Source: Alphaproteobacteria bacterium (lineage in GTDB: Bacteria > Myxococcota_A > UBA796 > GCA-2862545). From it: a DNA stretch of 64,000 nt. The first letter of the stretch is position 1; each line of letters begins with the position of its first letter. A program made the translations under genes and the position numbers. The DNA lies in NCBI GenBank assembly GCA_020632885.1, contig JACKEQ010000027.1, forward strand, positions 13,974-77,973. Direction: 5' to 3'. Below the pieces are notes generated by a model that saw nothing but the letters and a program-made list of their open reading frames with translations, was not told the origin of the DNA and did not search any database. Shown here piece by piece: positions 59,039-64,000 of the stretch.

Positions 59039-60220
59039 CTACCAGTTGGGCACGTCCTCGCCGAACCACGCGTCGAGGACGTCGCCCGGGTGCGTGGCGC
59101 AGGTGGCCTCGACGCCGACCCAGATGCCGTTCCGGCCGGTCGTGCGCACGAAGTGGCCCGCGAACACCCTGTTGGTGTCGCCGTCGATGTCGGCCACGAA
59201 CCGCCCACCGCCGTAGGACGAGTACGTGTCACCCACGACCCCGCCGCCTCCCAGGTCGGCGTGGATGCGACGGCCGGTCGCGCGTCCGCTGGCGTGGTCG
59301 CGCTGCGCGCCGACCGACCCGTCGAGGTCGGGCCCGGTGTAGAGGCCCGAGGTCATCCGCGAGATCGGGCTCGCCCCCGACACCGAGCACCCGCCGTCGG
59401 TGAGCGCTGCCTTGAGGACGGTGACGTGCCCGTCGAGGGACGACGGGCGCAGGCGCGCGTTCGACGCGCCCTCGTGCACGACATCCGTGCCGGCCTGGTC
59501 GTTGATGAAGGCCGCGGAGTCGTCGACGATCTGACAGGCCTCGGGGTCGGAGGTGGACGCGTCACACGTGGACGGCTGGAGGAGCGCGATCTCCTCGCAC
59601 CGCAGCGCGACCGCGTAGATGCGGTTCTCCTCGATCGTGCCCGTCATGTCGCCGCGGACGTCGTCCGTGCCGAGGACGTGGCGGATGCCCATGTGGACCT
59701 CGGACGTCGCGCCGTAGCTGGCGTCCACCCCAGGCACGTTCTGGGCGACCTGGACACCGTCCTGGCAGATGGTCACCGTCACGCCCAGCGGCCCGGGCTG
59801 GTAGCTGATGGCGACCTGCTCGGGGGCGAGGCCCGACGAGGACTGGCCGGGGATGTTGCGGAGCGTGCTGTTGCTCCCGCTCTGCCAGACGTCCCCGAAG
59901 TTCTCGTTGAACACGATCCCGTCGAACTGATCGAAGTCCTGGTGGTCCAGGGTCAGGGGTCCGCCCGCGGTGCCGTCGGCGAACGTGAGCCACGACACCA
60001 GCGTGCGAGCGCTGATGTTCGGACCGATGTAGCCCCGGGCCAGCGCGCGGGCCTGGGTGGACGTCACGTCGAGCTGACCGTCGCTCACGGTGGCGCCGGT
60101 GAGGACCAGCGGCGACCAGCGCCCGGTGGACTCGTCGAGCGCGTGGCCGTCCTCGAAGGTCCAGTGACCGACGAGCTCCTGGGCAGAAGCGGGCAGGGCG
60201 AGAGCGAGAGCGATCAGCAT
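59039..60220 (-). CDS. secreted LamG-like protein, copy 2 of a tandem pair
   Basis: The 393-aa paralogue of the preceding entry has signal peptide MLIALALALPASAQ, then ELVGHWTFEDGHALDESTGR. Substitutions concentrate in residues 30-200 (for example TADGTAGGPLTL-type changes near 75 and a different loop around 100-160), while the Cys-bearing C-terminal domain is nearly unchanged. Equal length (394 codons including stop) shows that indels balanced or were absent. GGAGG precedes the ATG. It is the copy next to the intact 92-aa gene, so it may occupy the ancestral upstream position. Confidence 0.8.
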   Translation of the reverse strand: MLIALALALPASAQELVGHWTFEDGHALDESTGRWSPLVLTGATVSDGQLDVTSTQARALARGYIGPNISARTLVSWLTFADGTAGGPLTLDHQDFDQFDGIVFNENFGDVWQSGSNSTLRNIPGQSSSGLAPEQVAISYQPGPLGVTVTICQDGVQVAQNVPGVDASYGATSEVHMGIRHVLGTDDVRGDMTGTIEENRIYAVALRCEEIALLQPSTCDASTSDPEACQIVDDSAAFINDQAGTDVVHEGASNARLRPSSLDGHVTVLKAALTDGGCSVSGASPISRMTSGLYTGPDLDGSVGAQRDHASGRATGRRIHADLGGGGVVGDTYSSYGGGRFVADIDGDTNRVFAGHFVRTTGRNGIWVGVEATCATHPGDVLDAWFGEDVPNW

Positions 60221-60266
60221 GGGGGCCTCCAGTGTGGGGCCGCGGATCTACCACACCGCCCCGCGC

Positions 60267-60545
60267 TCAGACGACCTTCAACTCCCGCTTCTCCAGGTGC
60301 GAGGGCTCCATGAGGGGTGCCTTCTCGAGGTGGTGCATCTCGATCACCAGGCCGAGCTCGGGTGGACGGTCCTCGAAGGTGACCTCCTGCACGCTGTGGA
60401 TCGGGGTCAGGCCGGGCCCCCGGATGCTCGTCGGGAGGTCGATGGCCATGTCGGGCTCCACGGGTCCCTCCAGGATCTTCCCCGTCAGCACGAGGAGGTC
60501 CCGGGTCATCAGCCAGTACGCGCGGTCACAGTAGAAGCGTCCCAT
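60267..60545 (-). CDS. conserved-looking small protein of unknown function (92 aa)
   Basis: The product starts MGRFYCDRAYWLMTRDLLVL (ATG at 60545; a GTG two codons upstream is an alternative). It has a mixed strand/helix composition (GLTPIHSVQEVTFEDRPPE, LGLVIEMHHLEKAPL) with no signal or membrane segment. Its 3' end is present a second time at 58987 as a duplication scrap. It is divergent from the kinase gene (40-base gap). No family was recognised. Confidence 0.6.
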   Translation of the reverse strand: MGRFYCDRAYWLMTRDLLVLTGKILEGPVEPDMAIDLPTSIRGPGLTPIHSVQEVTFEDRPPELGLVIEMHHLEKAPLMEPSHLEKRELKVV

Positions 60546-60585
60546 GCCCACCGCCTATCGCGCGGTGTCGTTGTAGACTCCGGCC

Positions 60586-62610
60586 ATGGCGAAGACCTAC
60601 TACTGCGCCAACTGCCTGAACTCGTTCCGCACGGACGGCACGACCTGCCCGAACCTCGCGTGCGGACAGGATCGCCCCGAGGGGGGCTGGGGCCGTCTGC
60701 TCGGCGAGGGCGACCTGCTCGACCGGCGCTACCGGGTCCGTCAGCGCCTGGCGGTCGGCGGCGCAGGCATCACCTACCGCGCGCGGGAGATCGACGACGA
60801 CGGCGACGAGACCGGCCCCGAGCTCGCCATCAAGGTGCTCTTCCAGCGTGGAGACGGCACCTGGCTCCGGCGCCTGGCCAACGAGGCGCGCGTCCTCCAG
60901 GAGCTCGCGCACCCGAACATCGTCCAGAGCCGCGGGTTCGTCCAGCGCACCGGTCACCCGGCGTACCTCGTCACGGTGTACGAAGCGGGCGGCAACCTGT
61001 TCGACCACGTGCGCCACCACGGGGCCCTCACGCCGTCCGCCGCCCTCGGAGTCTTCGAGCAGGTGCTGGAGGCCCTCGCGGTCGCCCACCGCCGCGGCGT
61101 GATCCACCGCGACCTCAAGCCCCAGAACATCTTCCTGCGCGCCCACGTCGACCGGACCGAGGTCCCCCACGTCCTGGTGGCCGACTTCGGCATCGCGAAG
61201 CTCCAGGGCTTCCTCGGCGAGCACCTCACCACGGCCGGCATGTTCGTGGGCACACCGGAGTTCGCGGCGCCCGAGCAGTTCAAGGGTCTGCCGCCCGAGC
61301 CGCCCTCGGACGTGTTCGCGGCGGCGTGCGTCTTCTGGTTCTGCCTGACCGGGGCTCCTCCCGTGCCCCTCCGCGACCGCACGGACCTCGTGGCCAGCCT
61401 GCGCGCGCTGCGCGAGGGTCTCCCGCCGAAGCTCCCGGCCAACCTCACGAGCCCCGAGGAGGCCCGCCGCATCGAGGATCTCGCGGCCCACACCCTCATC
61501 GCGGACCCCGAGAAGCGCTGGCGGATCCCCACCCTCCTGGACGCCCTGTCGGAGCTCCAGTCACCCGCGTCCGAGCCCCTGGACCTGGGGCCGATGCGCA
61601 CCCTCGCCCCCGACGCCCTGTTCCCTCTCGACGAGGACGTCACCCCCGAGCCCGCACCCGCCGTCTCCGAGCCGGAGGTCGCGCGGGAACCTCCGCCCGA
61701 GCCGGCCCCTCCTGCGGAGCCGGAGCCCGAGCCAGAGCCAGAGCCACCACCCGAGCCGTACACCCGCCTGCGGCTCGGACGCTCCGTGGAGACCGCACCC
61801 GCCCCGCAGCCCGCCCGGCCTCTGCCCACCGACGACGGGCTCGACGCCCTGTTCGACAGCCCCGCCGCCGACGATGGTGTGTTCCACGTCGGGCGGACCG
61901 CCGAGCCCGAGGTCTCCCTCGACGACCTCCTGGCCGGACCCGCCACCCCGCCGCCCGCACCTCGCCGCGAGACCCCGCCGCCAGCAGCGCGACGCGCGAC
62001 GCCTCCACGGGAAGCCGAGGCGCCCGCCTACGCGCCGCCCGTCGAGGCGTCGTGGGAGACCGTGGCCGAGGGCAGCCCGCGCGCCGCCGCGCCCCCGCCG
62101 CCCGAGCCGGAGCCCGACGCACCCGCGTGGCAGCCGTCCTCCCCTGCCCCCGTCGGGGCTCCAGCGTCGGACGCCGATCGGCTCGCGGCCCTCGGACGGT
62201 GCGCGCTCGCCGAACGGGAGGCCCTGTTCGCGGCCCTGGAGGACCCCGAGTCCGCCGCCCGGGCCGTGTCCACCGGGGCCTCCGCCGATCTGATCTGCGG
62301 CGCGGCCCTCGTGGTCGAGCGGTTCCGGCTCGAGCGTCAGGCCACCTGGGCGCGTCAGCTGCTCACGCACTCCGATCCGGACGTCAGGGCCACCGCGGCG
62401 CTCGCGTTGAGCGCCGTGGGCGCCGTGGGCCAGCTCGCGCTGATCAACCGGCTCCTGTCCGACAGCGACGCGAACGTCCGCCTCGCCGCGGTGCACGCCC
62501 TCCGCACGCTCGGCGAGCGCACAGGCCGGAGGGACATGGTGCAGGGCTGGTTCGCCGGGTGCGGCTCCGACCCCGACCCCCGCGTGAGGGCTGCCGCCCG
62601 TCATCGGTGA
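60586..62610 (+). CDS. Ser/Thr protein kinase with N-terminal zinc ribbon and C-terminal HEAT-like repeats
   Basis: The 674-aa protein begins with a small zinc ribbon (Cys7, Cys10, Cys21, Cys26), then a kinase domain (residues about 48-320: LAVGGAGITYRAR, LAIKVLF, HRDLKPQN, ADFGIAK, AAPEQFKGLPP). A long Pro/Glu/Ala-rich linker follows (about 330-525) with EPEPEPE-like runs. The C-terminus (about 530-674) is all-helical with HEAT-repeat character (RATAALALSAVGAVGQLALI, NVRLAAVHALRTLGERTGRR). There is no membrane span, so it is cytoplasmic. The target is unknown. Confidence 0.88.
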   Translation: MAKTYYCANCLNSFRTDGTTCPNLACGQDRPEGGWGRLLGEGDLLDRRYRVRQRLAVGGAGITYRAREIDDDGDETGPELAIKVLFQRGDGTWLRRLANEARVLQELAHPNIVQSRGFVQRTGHPAYLVTVYEAGGNLFDHVRHHGALTPSAALGVFEQVLEALAVAHRRGVIHRDLKPQNIFLRAHVDRTEVPHVLVADFGIAKLQGFLGEHLTTAGMFVGTPEFAAPEQFKGLPPEPPSDVFAAACVFWFCLTGAPPVPLRDRTDLVASLRALREGLPPKLPANLTSPEEARRIEDLAAHTLIADPEKRWRIPTLLDALSELQSPASEPLDLGPMRTLAPDALFPLDEDVTPEPAPAVSEPEVAREPPPEPAPPAEPEPEPEPEPPPEPYTRLRLGRSVETAPAPQPARPLPTDDGLDALFDSPAADDGVFHVGRTAEPEVSLDDLLAGPATPPPAPRRETPPPAARRATPPREAEAPAYAPPVEASWETVAEGSPRAAAPPPPEPEPDAPAWQPSSPAPVGAPASDADRLAALGRCALAEREALFAALEDPESAARAVSTGASADLICGAALVVERFRLERQATWARQLLTHSDPDVRATAALALSAVGAVGQLALINRLLSDSDANVRLAAVHALRTLGERTGRRDMVQGWFAGCGSDPDPRVRAAARHR

Positions 62611-62657
62611 CGATCGTCCCTCCGACGGGGCATCGGTGTCGCCCTACGGAGGTCCCC

Positions 62658-62945
62658 ATGCTCTTCTTCGCCCTCTTCGCGTGTTCCCGACAGGATCGCG
62701 TCGTCTACGAACCGCCCGGACCGGCCGTCCTGGTCTGCGATGCCTGCATCGAAGGCGAGATCTGTCTGGTCTACCTCGACGGGACGGAGGTCACGGGGGA
62801 GTCCTGCGAGCCCCCTCCGGACGCCTGCGCGGACGAGGACGGTTGTGCGTGCAGCGACGCGCTCTACGACCTGTGCGAGGAGCCCCACGTCGCGGTCGAC
62901 TGCGCGGACACGACCTCACCCACGATCATCAGCTGCAATCTCTGA
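62658..62945 (+). CDS. small Cys-rich lipoprotein
   Basis: The 95-aa product starts MLFFALFAC with the lipid-attachment Cys9. The mature part has ten further cysteines (VCDACIEGEIC, CADEDGCACSDALYDLC) and acidic residues, a compact disulfide-rich or metal-binding domain. ACGGAGG lies 6 bases before the ATG. It follows the HEAT-repeat kinase gene on the same strand at a 47-base distance and may be co-transcribed. Function unknown. Confidence 0.7.
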   Translation: MLFFALFACSRQDRVVYEPPGPAVLVCDACIEGEICLVYLDGTEVTGESCEPPPDACADEDGCACSDALYDLCEEPHVAVDCADTTSPTIISCNL

Positions 62946-62956
62946 CTCGCCGGGTC

Positions 62957-63622
62957 TCACTCCAGCACCCGCGCCCGTCCGACCATCCGCGAGAGGATGG
63001 CGTCGGACGTGCCGGAGGCCCGGAGCCGTGTGGACTCCAGGAGGGCCACCAGCGCGTCCAGATCGCCATCCTGGCCGGTGACGTGCCACGCGACGGGCCC
63101 TTCCACCGTCTCCAGCACCAGGCCTCCCGAGTACACCTTCCGGGCCCCGGAGGCCTCGATCAGGGCTCGCCCGCCTCCGCGTACCGCCTTCACGTCCTTC
63201 CAGTCCCAACGGTCCGCGCCGACCGCGATCCCCTGCCCGTCGACGCGGATCTCCACCTCCCGGACCCGCTCCACCACGAGCCCCCACCACAGGAGGATCA
63301 GCGCGCCGAGCGTCAGGAACGGGATCTGGCCGCCGAGCGACAACGAGACTGCGAGCCCGAGGTCGCCCAGCGCGACGCCGATGAGGAACGGGGCGACCAT
63401 GGACACCGCGATCCAGGCGAGGATCGCACGCGTCGCCCAGGGACGGTCCGCCGGCCGCCACCCTGGCCCATCTTCCGACCCGACCGGCACGAACCGGGGG
63501 CCCACCCTGGCCGTGAACACGGGCTCGAAGGCGTGGTCCGGGTGCTCGAAGCCCGTCGCGCGCGAAGGTTCGGTGCCAGGGCCCAACTCCACCTCCACGC
63601 CGCGGGACGGATCGACGGTCAC
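62957..63622 (-). CDS. membrane protein with PH-like domain, unknown function
   Basis: The 221-aa product starts at the GTG at 63622, with GGAGG 7 bases before it. A hydrophilic N-terminus is followed by two membrane spans (about residues 72-95 and 98-120, AILAWIAVSMVAPFLIGVAL and PFLTLGALILLWWGLVV). A cytoplasmic beta-rich region then starts VEIRVDGQGIAVGADRWDWK, resembling bacterial PH-like (YdbS/YcxB-type) domains. It is divergent from the ECF sigma factor gene at the right edge. The role is not known. Confidence 0.65.
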   Translation of the reverse strand: MTVDPSRGVEVELGPGTEPSRATGFEHPDHAFEPVFTARVGPRFVPVGSEDGPGWRPADRPWATRAILAWIAVSMVAPFLIGVALGDLGLAVSLSLGGQIPFLTLGALILLWWGLVVERVREVEIRVDGQGIAVGADRWDWKDVKAVRGGGRALIEASGARKVYSGGLVLETVEGPVAWHVTGQDGDLDALVALLESTRLRASGTSDAILSRMVGRARVLE

Positions 63623-63726
63623 CGCTCCACCTCCTATCCTCGCGTCCTCACCTGGAGATCCCAGCGATCTCAGACCCCCCTGCAATCGGGGCGGCTCGAC
63701 GATCGTGGGTACGGGCAGGAGGGCGG

Positions 63727-64000
63727 ATGGATCCCGAGCAGCTCCTGACGCACGGATACCGCTACGCGCTCTCCCTGACGGGTGACGTGCCAGCGGCCGA
63801 AGACCTGCTGCAGGACGCCTGGACGAGCGTGCTGGCCGCACAGGGGCCCATGGACCGTGCCTACCTCTTCCGGACCATCCGGAACCGCTGGATCGATGGT
63901 CACCGCCGCGGTCGCCTCGTGGTGCTCGACCCGGACGGCGGCCCGGAGGTCCCGGTGCGTCCGGAGGCCGAGCGGCTCATCGAGGCCGACGCCCTGTGGG
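63727..64000 (+). CDS. ECF sigma factor, cut by the right window edge
   Basis: Ninety-one codons are visible: MDPEQLLTHGYRYALSLTGD, AAEDLLQDAWTSVL, AYLFRTIRNRWIDGHRRGR, which is sigma region 2 of an ECF-type factor (-10 recognition helix FRTIRNRWID). Region 4 lies beyond the window. AGGAGG lies 5 bases before the ATG. It differs from the ECF factor at 21777 in the core motifs, so it belongs to another ECF group. Confidence 0.85.
   Translation, partial: MDPEQLLTHGYRYALSLTGDVPAAEDLLQDAWTSVLAAQGPMDRAYLFRTIRNRWIDGHRRGRLVVLDPDGGPEVPVRPEAERLIEADALW

Larger units (their letters stand above)
57731..60300. repeat. 1285-bp tandem duplication
   Basis: Copy 1 spans about 57731-59015 and copy 2 about 59016-60300; landmarks (recA end, gene stop, gene start) are offset by exactly 1285 bases. 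Each unit contains a recA 3' fragment, one LamG-like gene, and the 3' end of the 92-aa gene. Confidence 0.85.

Noticed and set aside
1..64000. CRISPR arrays, insertion sequences, transposases, integrases, tRNA or rRNA genes
   Set aside because: No regularly spaced direct repeats, no transposase motifs, no terminal inverted repeats flanking a gene, and no T-loop/anticodon pattern were found by eye.

Overview
The window is very GC-rich (third codon positions almost always G or C) and carries a gene mix typical of Myxococcota and related former Deltaproteobacteria: large eukaryotic-like Ser/Thr kinases, ECF sigma factors, sigma-54 activators, MopE-type Asp/Cys repeat surface proteins, many short lipoproteins, and a dcw cell-wall cluster. 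The lineage is inferred from content only; no rRNA or tRNA gene was recognised. Most operons show 1-4 bp stop/start overlaps (ATGA, GTGA, TTGA), and many starts are GTG or TTG.

Layout. 1-2.8 kb: a TPR-like protein cut by the left edge, a 52-aa secreted Cys/Gly peptide, a SelW-type selenoprotein with an in-frame UGA followed by a SECIS-like hairpin, and an aldehyde dehydrogenase. 2.8-7.0 kb: a large MopE-repeat/beta-helix surface protein, a TPR protein, a structured intergenic region and a small exported protein. 7.0-16.5 kb: sulfur block A (persulfide dioxygenase-rhodanese fusion, sigma-54 activator, SulP transporter, and a molybdenum oxidoreductase operon with a fused FeS/NrfD subunit, catalytic subunit and TorD chaperone). 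16.5-26.5 kb: a serine protease with a damaged 5' end, a lipoprotein, a GNAT enzyme, a kinase/sulfatase-modifying-factor fusion, and an ECF sigma factor overlapping a giant kinase. 26.5-32.0 kb: sulfur block B (universal stress protein, sulfur dioxygenase-like MBL protein, two YeeE/YedE half-transporters, a second sigma-54 activator, a second SulP). 32.0-36.1 kb: mraZ-rsmH-ftsL-ftsI. 36.3-43.0 kb: two histidine kinases, smpB and a heterodimeric ABC exporter. 43.0-50.8 kb: lipoprotein, AAC(3)-family enzyme, LysR regulator, methyltransferase, VKOR-DsbA fusion, prmA, rsmE, ribA and an HU protein. 51.0-55.0 kb: a lipid-kinase/FeS/FAD-oxidase operon. 55.3-64 kb: a degenerate dihydroorotase, recA, a tandemly duplicated LamG-like gene, a kinase with HEAT-like repeats, small exported proteins and an ECF sigma factor cut by the right edge.

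The strongest system-level signal is that sulfur blocks A and B read as one regulon. Six transcription units each have a near-consensus sigma-54 promoter (GG-N10-GC within TGGCACG-N4-TTGCW) just upstream, and two PspF-like activators without any sensory domain sit among them. The encoded functions fit uptake and oxidation of sulfane sulfur: thiosulfate-type import (YeeE/YedE pair), persulfide dioxygenase plus rhodanese (to sulfite), a cytoplasm-facing SoeABC-like oxidoreductase (sulfite to sulfate, electrons to the quinone pool through the NrfD part), and SulP anion transporters, possibly for sulfate exit. Functions come from motifs; the pathway is inference. Other highlights are the undeclared selenoprotein, a tandem duplication near recA whose junction can be read base by base, an orphan terminator upstream of the FAD-oxidase operon, and several paralogues with lost catalytic residues (histidine kinase, dihydroorotase, one ABC ATP site).
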